Shown: piece after piece, positions 33,297 through 40,471 of the stretch
How the letters are laid out: every line of letters starts with the position of its first letter
How positions within the stretch are numbered: the stretch's first letter is position 1
NCBI GenBank assembly: GCA_910578085.1
Contig: CAJTPM010000033.1
Coordinates: forward strand, 1-40,471
Length of the DNA stretch: 40,471 nucleotides
Direction of reading: 5' to 3'
Source: an uncultured Lachnospiraceae bacterium
Lineage (GTDB): Bacteria; Bacillota; Clostridia; Lachnospirales; Lachnospiraceae
The notes under the pieces: generated by a model
What the model saw: only the letters and a program-made list of their open reading frames with translations
Database searches by the model: none
Told to the model about the DNA's origin: nothing
Program-made: the position numbers and the translations under genes

Positions 33297-34679
33297 TTAT
33301 ACCAAATACTCTCGATACACCGCCAGCACCTTCTCCATCGCTGCCCTGCCCGGCGCCCCGGTGGTCAGCCGCTTCTCCACACAGGTCTTCAAGGATACTG
33401 CCTCATAGATATCCTCCTCAAATTTATTGCTGATCGTCCGCATTTCGGCTAAAGGCAGCGCATCGATCGATGTATTTTTTTCAATACAGTACAGCACAAG
33501 CCTCCCTACAATACCATGCGCCTCCCTGAAAGGCACGCCCTTTCCCACCAGATAGTCCGCCGCGTCCGTGGCGTTGGTAAAACCTCTCATGGCGCTCTCT
33601 GCCATCCGGTCTTTCCGGAACTTTATGGTGTCAAGCATTCCGGTAAACAGCACAATACAGTTCTTCACCGTGTCAAAGGCGTCAAAAGCCGCCTCCTTGT
33701 CCTCCTGCATATCCTTATTATACGCAAGAGGCAGCCCTTTCATCACAGTGAAAAGCGCCATCAGATCCCCGTAGACTCTTCCGGCCTTTCCCCGCACCAG
33801 TTCCGCAATATCCGGATTTTTTTTCTGAGGCATGATCGAAGAGCCGGTGGAGTATGCATCGTCTATCTCAATAAATTTATACTCATCACTGTTCCAGATT
33901 ATGATCTCCTCCGAAAACCTGGATAAATGCATCATCACGATACTCAGAGCGGACAAAAATTCCAGCAGATAATCCCGGTCCGACACGGAATCCATGCTGT
34001 TCAGGGTGGGCCCGTCAAATCCGAGAAGTTCTGCCGTATACTCCCTGTCTAACGGAAACGTCGTCCCGGCCAGAGCCCCCGCCCCCAGAGGACAGAAATT
34101 CATGCGCGCACGGATATCCCTCATCCGCAGCCTGTCCCTCTGAAACATTTCAAAATATGCGCCGAGATGATGGGAAAGCGTCAGCGGCTGAGCTTTCTGC
34201 AAATGGGTAAACCCGGGCATATAAGTGTCCAGATTTTCCTCCATGATCCTGAGAAGCACTGTTAACAGCTCCTTTAACAGCTCCTCCACCGTCTCTACCT
34301 GGATCCTCGTATAGAGCCGCATGTCAAGAGCCACCTGATCGTTTCTGCTGCGCCCGGTATGAAGTTTTTTGCCGGCCTCTCCGATCCGCTCCGTCAGCAC
34401 TGCTTCCACAAAGCTGTGGATATCCTCATAGCTCTCATCTATTGCAAGAACCCCACTTTCCACATCTTTCCTGATGGAAACAAGACCATCCGTGATCTTA
34501 TCTGTTTCCTCTTTTGTGAGAATGCCCTGCTTCCCAAGCATCTTTACATGGGCCAGGCTGCCCTCGATATCCTGCCTGAAAAGTCTTTTATCAAAACCAA
34601 TGGACGCGTTGAACGCATACACCAGTTTATCTGTTTCCTTTGTAAATCTTCCGCCCCATAACTGCGCCATATTTTTCAC
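33297..34679 (-). CDS. argH: Argininosuccinate lyase
   Basis: It splits argininosuccinate into arginine and fumarate, the last step of arginine synthesis. The 460-residue protein carries the fumarase/ASL signature GSSIMPQKKNPD, the N-terminal LWGGRF, and the LHTGRSRNDQVALD substrate loop. GTG at 34679 is the likely start, with AAAGG 6 nt upstream. The ATG of MAQLWGGRF at 34670 has its nearest purine-rich site 15 nt away. argG is not adjacent. Confidence 0.96.
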   Translation of the reverse strand: MKNMAQLWGGRFTKETDKLVYAFNASIGFDKRLFRQDIEGSLAHVKMLGKQGILTKEETDKITDGLVSIRKDVESGVLAIDESYEDIHSFVEAVLTERIGEAGKKLHTGRSRNDQVALDMRLYTRIQVETVEELLKELLTVLLRIMEENLDTYMPGFTHLQKAQPLTLSHHLGAYFEMFQRDRLRMRDIRARMNFCPLGAGALAGTTFPLDREYTAELLGFDGPTLNSMDSVSDRDYLLEFLSALSIVMMHLSRFSEEIIIWNSDEYKFIEIDDAYSTGSSIMPQKKNPDIAELVRGKAGRVYGDLMALFTVMKGLPLAYNKDMQEDKEAAFDAFDTVKNCIVLFTGMLDTIKFRKDRMAESAMRGFTNATDAADYLVGKGVPFREAHGIVGRLVLYCIEKNTSIDALPLAEMRTISNKFEEDIYEAVSLKTCVEKRLTTGAPGRAAMEKVLAVYREYLV

Positions 34680-34781
34680 ACCAATCCTTTATATCAGAGC
34701 CCCTTCCTGCAATTTGAGTATATGGAAAGCTCTGTCTGCATCTGTTCTCATCCGTTCCTTCACGGTTATCAGTTCCGCATA

Positions 34782-34810
34782 ATCTTACCACATAATCGCT
34801 TATCTGACAA
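34782..34810 (-). promoter_or_regulatory. Probable argH promoter
   Basis: On the minus strand TTGTCA (34805-34810), 17 bp and TAAGAT (34782-34787) lie about 105 bp upstream of the argH start. No clear ArgR box was seen around it. Confidence 0.45.
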
Positions 34811-34846
34811 TTATTTCTTCAATTATCCCGTACCCCTGACAAATTT

Positions 34847-35125
34847 TTGAATCAGTTATATTTATGTAGCATTGTGTTAAAGCTTCTGGAAAAAAAGGAT
34901 ATGATCCGCAGAAACGCTGCGCAGGGCACCCGCTCCGAACTCATCCTGCGGACGAAAATCGGCGCAGAACTCTGCGGACGGCTGGATCAAGAGATAAAGC
35001 TGAAAGATCCCCTGCTGGACGAAGTCATGTTTGCCGGCCTGTCTGAAGATGACAGACTGCAACTGGAAAAAATGCTCCGGCAGATCTATCGGAATCTGGA
35101 ATCCGACGCATTTAAAAACTTATAA
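34847..35125 (+). pseudogene. 5'-truncated MarR-family regulator
   Basis: From about 34871 the frame reads as the second half of a MarR repressor: the end of the winged helix (VLKLLEKKDMIRRNAAQGTR, with SELILRTKIGAELCGRLDQEI) and the dimerisation helix (LSEDDRLQLEKMLRQIYRNL). The dimer helix and recognition helix of the N-terminal half are missing. The region ahead of it is the argH promoter, so no 5' part exists nearby. It cannot fold as a full MarR dimer and is best read as a decayed gene. Confidence 0.7.
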
Positions 35126-35169
35126 ATTCATCTTGAACAGTAAGAGGGATCATTCCTTACCGATTGTAA

Positions 35170-35484
35170 GGAGTATACGGCGATATGGCGGTAGCGGGGC
35201 TTGGTGTGACGATGAAGGTCAATATGATCGTGGTAATGCTCTTAATCGGGCTGGGCACCGGTATCCGCCGGTTCTGGGCTATTGCTTCGGCGCCGGAAAC
35301 AGAAAGCGCTACATGGCCATCTTAAAATTCTCGCTGATGCGCCATGCTCGCGGCGGCACAGCCCATCACGGATTATCTGTCCACCGCCCTTGCCCTTTTA
35401 CTGTTTCTGTTTACCTGCAGAAAGTATTTCCCAAAGGCCGGCGATTCCCGGATGACTGAGCCGGATACTCCGTTACCGGAATAA
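35170..35484 (+). pseudogene. Remnant of a MATE multidrug efflux gene
   Basis: Three pieces of a MATE transporter follow one another in different frames. From 35170 comes GDMAVAGLGVTMKVNMIVVM through GTGI. After a one-base deletion near 35266, where a CAG codon seems to have lost its A, comes PVLGYCFGAGNRKRYMAILK. After a larger internal loss, AAQPITDYLSTALALLLFLF runs to a stop at 35482-35484. The first half of the transporter is absent. Together with the MarR remnant just upstream it marks a dead efflux operon. Confidence 0.7.
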
Positions 35485-35488
35485 GCTC

Positions 35489-35515
35489 ATGAGAATCTGC
35501 AAAGCAGCCTCTCAT
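35489..35515. repeat. Imperfect hairpin after the MATE remnant
   Basis: ATGAGA-AT-CTGC-AAA-GCAG-CC-TCTCAT forms a stem with a symmetric 2-by-2 internal loop. It has no T-run, so it may be a relic of the dead gene's terminator or part of the end of the amidase transcript. Confidence 0.4.
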
Positions 35516-35580
35516 AAAGGGCGCGTTCTTTGCGCCGCAACCTCATGACAGGAAACGCATTTTACTTCCCGGAATATTTA

Positions 35581-36813
35581 TTATTCCTGCCTGGCCGCCA
35601 CATCCGCCTTAAGCTGCACCCAGGCGTCCTCATGTTCCGTATAATAGAGGGGACATTTCTTCCCGCCGCAGTCGTAGTGGCGCAAAATATGATCTGTATC
35701 CAGACCATATGTGTCCGTCAGCCATGCCAGCAGGGAAATCAACGAATCGTAAGTGGCTTTCGTAAAGGAACCGTCCTCCGATACATAGCAGCACTCTATA
35801 GAAATGGAATCATAGTTCCTTGTCTGCACCGCGTAAGCGATCTCATCCAGAGGAACGCACTGGATAATCTCCCCTTCATATCCTATGATAAAGTGGGCGC
35901 TGACACTGGCCTCATGCATGTCCTTCTGCTGCTCAAAATAACTGTGGTTCTGCGCCGCACTGGTCCCTGGATTAGCCGTATAGTGGACAAAAATATCCTT
36001 CACCGCAGGCAGAGTCTCTCCCGGTCTGGAATACACATTCATCGGCAGAAAATCCTCCGTCCATGCAGGATGTTTCGCATACTGATCCGATGAAATTCCC
36101 TGGATGATAGTAGAAGAAACACTCTGTTCTCCCTCCTGTATATCCGCAATAAGCTGTCCGGCGCCGCTCTGTTCCAGTTCGGAAGCATTTCCTTTTTTCA
36201 GCAGAAACAGCCATCCCATCAGAAAGATACACAACACCCATGCCGCCGCCATGAGTTTCCTGCGGATCCTCTGCTTTCTGCGGCGTCTTTTCGCCAGTTT
36301 CCCTGCTGCCGCAGGATTTTGTTTTCTGTCTCCCTGCGCAGTACGAACCTGCCGTCCCGTGGATTTCTGTGCAGGACGAACCGGACGATTTACGCTCTTT
36401 CCTGCCCGTCTCCGTCCATGCCCTATATCGATCAAATCTAATGATTCATAGCTTCTTTTGTCCCTCTCCCTGACGAAACGGTGATCTTCTCTGTTCGCCA
36501 CTTCCGCCACTCTCCGGTTTCTCTGATCCGTCGATTCCAACGTTCTGCGTTCTTTTCTGTCTCCTGCTTCTGCCGCTTTCCGGCTCCTTACGTCTGGCAC
36601 CTCCACTGACCGGCGGCGGCTTCTTCCGCTTACATCTCCCCCTGTTCTTCGGTTCCCAGCAGCCGCCTGTCCAGACGGCCTGCGGAAACTTTCATTTGCT
36701 GCCCGCCGCAGCCGCCTTTCTTCCTCAAAGTCCACCAGATAAGGATTTCTCCTCACACTGATCACATCAAGATCCTGTTTTCTCTGCACCGCCCTTCTTT
36801 CCTGTGCCTGCAT
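35581..36813 (-). CDS. Membrane-anchored N-acetylmuramoyl-L-alanine amidase with long basic N-terminus
   Basis: The roughly 410-residue protein begins with about 185 residues very rich in Arg and Lys and predicted to be disordered. One membrane helix (LMAAAWVLCIFLMGWLFLL) and an extracellular type 2 amidase domain follow. Likely zinc ligands lie in DIFVHYTA, ILRHYDC and KKCPLYY. It would cut the bond between N-acetylmuramic acid and L-alanine in peptidoglycan. The start at 36813 is chosen because GAGGTGAGGAG lies just upstream. An in-frame ATG at 36843 has no site. The basic tail would stay in the cytoplasm and may bind nucleic acid or phospholipid, which is inference. Confidence 0.85.
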   Translation of the reverse strand: MQAQERRAVQRKQDLDVISVRRNPYLVDFEEERRLRRAANESFRRPSGQAAAGNRRTGGDVSGRSRRRSVEVPDVRSRKAAEAGDRKERRTLESTDQRNRRVAEVANREDHRFVRERDKRSYESLDLIDIGHGRRRAGKSVNRPVRPAQKSTGRQVRTAQGDRKQNPAAAGKLAKRRRRKQRIRRKLMAAAWVLCIFLMGWLFLLKKGNASELEQSGAGQLIADIQEGEQSVSSTIIQGISSDQYAKHPAWTEDFLPMNVYSRPGETLPAVKDIFVHYTANPGTSAAQNHSYFEQQKDMHEASVSAHFIIGYEGEIIQCVPLDEIAYAVQTRNYDSISIECCYVSEDGSFTKATYDSLISLLAWLTDTYGLDTDHILRHYDCGGKKCPLYYTEHEDAWVQLKADVAARQE

Positions 36814-36941
36814 TCTCCTCACCTCATTGTACTTTTTCGGCATATCGACCGTTTACAGGCATTCTGCCGATTTTATCTCAAATACAATATAAGGCCGAAT
36901 TGTATCAAAGTTGTTAAATCGTACGTTAATGATCATAATCT

Positions 36942-36971
36942 GGCTGAAATCTTCCGGAGAAGTTCTCAGCC
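36942..36971. repeat. Nested stem-loop between the amidase and ABC genes
   Basis: GGCTGA (36942-36947) pairs with TCAGCC (36966-36971), and CTTC pairs with GAAG inside around CGGA. It lies in the 264-bp divergent region. It has no T-run and no recognised riboswitch pattern. Confidence 0.35.
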
Positions 36972-37053
36972 TCTGTCTTTTCCATACCCTATCCTGCTAA
37001 TTTGACCTCCCTCCGTTTTATTGTTCTTCCCCTATCCGCTGCGCGCACCTTTT

Positions 37054-37082
37054 TTGACATCTCACATAGAATATTATATATC
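37054..37082 (+). promoter_or_regulatory. Sigma-A promoter of the ABC transporter operon
   Basis: A perfect TTGACA (37054-37059), 17 bp and TATATC (37077-37082) lie 25 bp before the GTG start. The leader would be about 20 nt. Confidence 0.6.
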
Positions 37083-37107
37083 ATTTTGAAAGAAAGGAGC
37101 GCTTTTT

Positions 37108-37899
37108 GTGGAAACCTCGTATCTTTCCCTGGACCATTTATCCTATGCTTATCACGGTATGCACGGTGAGACCTGTGCGCTTACCGATATATCTTTCTCT
37201 GTAAAAAAAGGGGAATTCATCGCCATCGTAGGTCCCAGCGGCTGCGGCAAGTCCACTTTGTTATCTCTGATTGCCGGATTACTCACACCGGAGTCAGGCA
37301 AAATACTTTTCCCCATGCTCACAGCGGATGAAAACCCGAAGATCGGCTACATGCTGCAGCGCGATCATCTGTTTGAGTGGAGAACTATCTATAAAAACGT
37401 GATTCTCGGACTGGAGATTAACCATCTTGCCACACCGGAAAAACTCGCCAAAGTAGAGGCCTACCTGAAAGACTATGGGCTCTGGGATTTCCGTGACAAA
37501 CGTCCAGGCGAACTCTCCGGCGGCATGAAACAGCGGGCGGCACTGATCAGGACTCTCGCTCTGGAGCCGGAACTGCTCCTTTTAGATGAACCTTTCAGTG
37601 CTCTGGACTACCAGACCAGGCTACAGGTATCAGCCGACATCAGCCGCATTATCCGGGCGGAAAAAAAGACGGCGCTTCTGATCACTCACGATCTGTCGGA
37701 AGCCATCTCCATTGCCGACAGAGTGATCGTCCTCTCAAGCCGCCCCGCCACAATAAAAATACAGATCCCGATCCGCCTGACGCTGCCTGATGACAGTATG
37801 CTGGCGGCGCGGAACGCACCGGAATTCAAATCATATTTTAACTTATTATGGGAGGAATTGCAGGATGACACCGCAGGAACAATATATCAAAAAACATAA
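37108..37899 (+). CDS. ABC transporter ATPase, nitrate/sulfonate/taurine type
   Basis: The 263-residue protein has Walker A GPSGCGKST (42-50), a Q-loop with the subfamily-typical MLQRDHLFEWRT, signature LSGGMKQRAAL and Walker B LLLLDEPFSALD, then the H-loop LLITHD. It powers import by the permease encoded downstream. It starts with GTG, and AAAGGAG lies about 8 nt before it. The subfamily imports sulfonates, nitrate, thiamine precursors or similar organic anions, so the substrate is open. Confidence 0.92.
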   Translation: METSYLSLDHLSYAYHGMHGETCALTDISFSVKKGEFIAIVGPSGCGKSTLLSLIAGLLTPESGKILFPMLTADENPKIGYMLQRDHLFEWRTIYKNVILGLEINHLATPEKLAKVEAYLKDYGLWDFRDKRPGELSGGMKQRAALIRTLALEPELLLLDEPFSALDYQTRLQVSADISRIIRAEKKTALLITHDLSEAISIADRVIVLSSRPATIKIQIPIRLTLPDDSMLAARNAPEFKSYFNLLWEELQDDTAGTIYQKT

Positions 37900-38656
37900 A
37901 CGTTATCACCGAATGATCTCTTTCACCAGACTCTGTATTGTGGTGGTATTTCTTCTGGTCTGGGAAGTGTCCGCTAACACCGGAATGATTGATCCGTTCT
38001 TCTTTTCCAGCCCTTCCAGAGTATGTAAGAGTTTTGCCACACTGTATCGGGAAAACAGTCTCTCGACCCATATCGGCGTGACACTGTTTGAAACGCTCTT
38101 AAGCTTTTTACTGGTTTTCGGCATCAGTATGGCGTTGGCTACCCTGCTCTGGTACTCTGAAAAAGCCTCCGCTGTTTTAGAACCCTATCTGGTGGTGTTA
38201 AACTCCCTGCCGAAGTCCGCCCTGGCGCCGCTTTTTATTGTATGGCTGGGCACGGGTATCAAAACAATTATCGTGGCAGGCATTTCCGTCGCCATCTTCG
38301 GTGCGATCATCAGCCTCTACACCGGTTTTTCTCTGACGGAACCGGAAAAATGTATGCTGATCACCACTCTTGGCGGCAACAGAAGGCAGATCTTCCAAAA
38401 AGTGGTACTGCCCTCCAATATCCTGCTGATTCTGAGCACCATGAAAGTCAATATCGGCTTATCTCTTGTGGGCGTTATCATCGGAGAATTCCTTGCGGCC
38501 AGAAGAGGGCTCGGTTATCTGATCATCTACGGCAGCCAGACTTTTAAAATGTCCATGGTGATCACTTCCATCGTCATTCTATGTGTGATCGCCATGCTGC
38601 TCTATCTTGGATTGCAGCTTACGGAACACTGGTATAAAAAGAAACTGTCAGCCTGA
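37865..38656 (+). CDS. ABC transporter permease, SsuC/TauC-like
   Basis: The 263-residue inner-membrane protein has about six helices. The binding-protein-dependent transport signature lies near ITTLGGNRRQIFQKVVLPSN, the loop that contacts the ATPase. The ATG overlaps the end of the ATPase gene by 35 bp, with GGAGG 9 nt upstream. No substrate-binding protein is encoded next to it, which is needed for import. It must lie elsewhere or have been lost. Confidence 0.9.
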   Translation: MTPQEQYIKKHKRYHRMISFTRLCIVVVFLLVWEVSANTGMIDPFFFSSPSRVCKSFATLYRENSLSTHIGVTLFETLLSFLLVFGISMALATLLWYSEKASAVLEPYLVVLNSLPKSALAPLFIVWLGTGIKTIIVAGISVAIFGAIISLYTGFSLTEPEKCMLITTLGGNRRQIFQKVVLPSNILLILSTMKVNIGLSLVGVIIGEFLAARRGLGYLIIYGSQTFKMSMVITSIVILCVIAMLLYLGLQLTEHWYKKKLSA

Positions 38657-38707
38657 CTGATCGATTTTGTTTTACCGGAAATTTTAAGAATATTCCTATA
38701 TGATGTA

Positions 38708-38747
38708 AAACGGGAGAGACGTCAGCACTCTCCCGTTTCCCTTTTTT
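38708..38747 (+). terminator. Rho-independent terminator of the ABC operon
   Basis: AAACGGGAGAG (38708-38718) and CTCTCCCGTTT (38728-38738) form an 11-bp stem with a 9-nt loop, followed by six T (38742-38747). It ends the plus-strand operon opposite the minus-strand cupin gene. Confidence 0.85.
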
Positions 38748-38775
38748 CAAAACTATAGCTTTATCGCCTTTTCCT

Positions 38776-39690
38776 TTATAACGCAGTAACTGCAAATACA
38801 ACTTTGATCGGTTTTGCTTCAAAATTTACAAGCTGATATTTCGTTCCCGCAGGAAGGAAGAACGTGTCTTCCGGTTCCAGAACAAAGCTCTCCTGAAGAT
38901 CTACCAGATTCACAGTAACCGGCCCTTCCACACAGTACAGGGCACCGTCTCCTGCATGGGAGTCAGGATCAGGGCATCTTGGACCATATCCGCCTGCCGG
39001 CAGTATCATCTCTCCAAAATGACCATAATCATTACTTGTGATAAATCTTATAAGCATCGGATGGGTCGTTCCGTGTACATTGTTCAGCTTTTCAAAATCA
39101 CGCACTGCATATACAGCGCCTGTCTGTCTTGCCTCCGCCGCATCTACCGGCCAGTGTCCGATGTCATCCGTACATCCCTGTCTGGAAATATCCTTAATGG
39201 CGCTTCTCATATCCGGAAGATTTGCATTATTGGGTCCTTTGTAGAATTTTGTCTCTTCCTCCGTAGGAATCACTGCAGGCGGAATAGACTCACTCCATGC
39301 TTTCGGCGTAATAAAGTACAGGATCCTTGCCTTCTTATCTGAAAAGTTATGGCAGCAGTGCCATGCGCCTTCCGGCATAAAAAGCCCCTCGCCTGTCTCC
39401 AGATATGCAAACTGTCCGTTACCGCTTCTCTGCAGCACAGAGCCATTTAAAATATAATAGGATTCATCTCCCGGATGAATATCAAGCGGCGCAAATACAC
39501 CACCCGGCCCCAGCTCATAAATACCTAACATAAAAGTATCCGTAGTGATCATGGTGAAGGTGTTGTCCGATGTAAGCGCATTATCAGGCGGATACAGCGC
39601 CGTAGAGTAATCCTGCTTCCTTATCAACATCGGTTTCTTGTCGTCTGGCGTAAACGGGAATTTTCCCATAATGTCAAACAGTTTTGCCAT
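38776..39690 (-). CDS. Two-domain cupin protein
   Basis: The 304-residue protein contains two cupin barrels. The first (about 50-125) has metal-binding residues in HPGDESYY (His72, Glu76) and AWHCCHNF (His111 or His114). The second (about 213-304) keeps SHAGDGALYCVEG, but its second motif lacks histidine (FFLPAGTKYQL), so it may bind metal poorly. Bicupins include dioxygenases, isomerases and storage proteins, and no specific activity is evident. GAGAGGAG precedes the start. It lies 61 bp after the PTS Enzyme I fragment and may be co-transcribed with it. Confidence 0.8.
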   Translation of the reverse strand: MAKLFDIMGKFPFTPDDKKPMLIRKQDYSTALYPPDNALTSDNTFTMITTDTFMLGIYELGPGGVFAPLDIHPGDESYYILNGSVLQRSGNGQFAYLETGEGLFMPEGAWHCCHNFSDKKARILYFITPKAWSESIPPAVIPTEEETKFYKGPNNANLPDMRSAIKDISRQGCTDDIGHWPVDAAEARQTGAVYAVRDFEKLNNVHGTTHPMLIRFITSNDYGHFGEMILPAGGYGPRCPDPDSHAGDGALYCVEGPVTVNLVDLQESFVLEPEDTFFLPAGTKYQLVNFEAKPIKVVFAVTAL

Positions 39691-39751
39691 AATAAATTTC
39701 TCCTCTCTCTTTGTTTATTTCTGCTTTTATCATGCACCGTTACCGGCGCCT

Positions 39752-40471
39752 TCAAAGAAGTGCTTTCACTTCTTCCGCAGTTGCTTTTTTTACCGCTTGT
39801 GCGGCAAGTTCTTTCGCCTCCTCATAACTTGCATTGCGGAGACGATACTTTACATCCTTAATGGAACCGGCCGACATGCTGAACTCATCTAACCCCATCC
39901 CCAGAAGAATCAGGGACGCCTTCTCATCGCTGGCAAACTCGCCGCACATACCCACTTTGATCCCATGAACATGGGCACAGTTTATCACATAACTGATCGC
40001 CCGCAGAACTGTCGGATGGAAAGAATCATACAATCCGGAAATATTTTTATTTCCTCTGTCCACCACCAGAAGATACTGTGTCAGATCGTTTGTTCCGATG
40101 CTGAAAAAATCTACCCTCTGTGCAAACTCATTTGCCATCACAACGGAAGAAGGAGTCTCAATCATCATTCCCACTTCCACACTATCCCTATATGCAATTC
40201 CCTGCTGGCGCAGCTCCTCTTTACATTCCGCTAAAAGCGCGTTCGCCCGCTCCAGTTCTTCTATGGAAATCAGCATGGGATACATGATCCGGATATTTCC
40301 GTACACACTTGCCCGTAACAGAGCTCTGAGCTGTGTTTTGAACATCTCCGGCATATTCAGGCAAAGACGGATCGCTCTGCACCCGAGAAAAGGATTCTCC
40401 TCCTTTTCAAACTCACATAATCTCTCGGAATCTTTAAGCCAATAAACACAAGGCTTTCAGATGCCTTTTTT
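39752..40471 (-). CDS. ptsI: PTS phosphoenolpyruvate-protein phosphotransferase (Enzyme I), C-terminal part, frame broken at window edge
   Basis: The PEP-binding TIM-barrel domain is clear: EENPFLGCRAIRLCLNMPEM, IMYPMLISIEELERA, VGMMIETPSS, FFSIGTNDLTQYLLVVDRG and the active-site cysteine in VGMCGEFASD. Enzyme I takes phosphate from PEP and gives it to HPr, so it would feed EIIA of the PTS in this window. The frame is open only from 40456; a TGA at 40457-40459 precedes it. The bases from 40417 to 40440 read in another frame as GLKIPRDY, which resembles the IGADKxIDY stretch expected just before. A one-base shift near 40415-40416 is therefore likely, either a real mutation or an error at a contig end. 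The N-terminal domain with the phospho-histidine is outside the window. Confidence 0.85.

Overview
The window looks like a chromosomal segment from an anaerobic, spore-forming member of the Clostridia, most likely Lachnospiraceae. Supporting signs are strong GGAGG-type ribosome binding sites, Firmicutes-type families (a Spo0A effector domain, a VanW protein, a PRD/PTS regulator, a YtgP-like flippase, a GGGtGRT protein), an ECF sigma/anti-sigma pair and tight unidirectional operons. Most genes are on the minus strand. The exceptions are the first membrane protein, a lipoprotein plus a small regulator near 24.5-25.5 kb, a gene relic near 35 kb and an ABC transporter at 37-38.7 kb. I recognised no rRNA, tRNA, CRISPR array, insertion sequence or prophage.

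Layout. 0-5 kb: polytopic membrane protein, lipid-linked sugar flippase, glycogen synthase. 5-5.6 kb: a Spo0A-like DNA-binding protein without a receiver domain. 5.7-7.7 kb: an AT-rich two-gene cassette of an SMC/OLD-like ATPase and a TOPRIM-like partner, resembling two-gene phage-defence modules. 8-10 kb: anti-sigma/sigma pair with a self-type ECF promoter, then a NusG-domain-II membrane protein. 10-16.3 kb: a CcpA-type sugar operon in the order divergent class II aldolase, galactitol-family EIIC, EIIB, EIIA, sugar-permease-like protein, PRD regulator. 16.5-20 kb: TPR-DUF4037 protein and a secreted VanW protein. 20-24.3 kb: ilvB, two small-subunit genes and ilvC for branched-chain amino acid synthesis. 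24.5-25.5 kb: lipoprotein and an apparently leaderless XRE regulator. 25.8-28.5 kb: GGGtGRT protein, NifU-like scaffold and a left-handed beta-helix protein. 28.5-32 kb: ATPase translationally coupled to topoisomerase III. 32-34.7 kb: asd and argH. 34.8-35.5 kb: decayed MarR-MATE efflux pair. 35.6-39.7 kb: membrane-anchored amidase, ABC ATPase and permease, bicupin. 39.75 kb to the end: C-terminal part of PTS Enzyme I, whose reading frame breaks near the window edge.

The most distinctive observations are the receiver-less Spo0A, the ATPase/TOPRIM pair, a duplication of the last 30 bp of ilvB around a 68-bp palindromic insert, the aldolase that has lost a zinc-ligand motif inside a PTS operon with no dehydrogenase, and a 23-nt palindrome (GCATAAC-N7-CAGTTATGC) found in two unrelated intergenic regions. 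Family names come from recognised motifs, not from database searches. Promoters, operators and start-site choices are read by eye.
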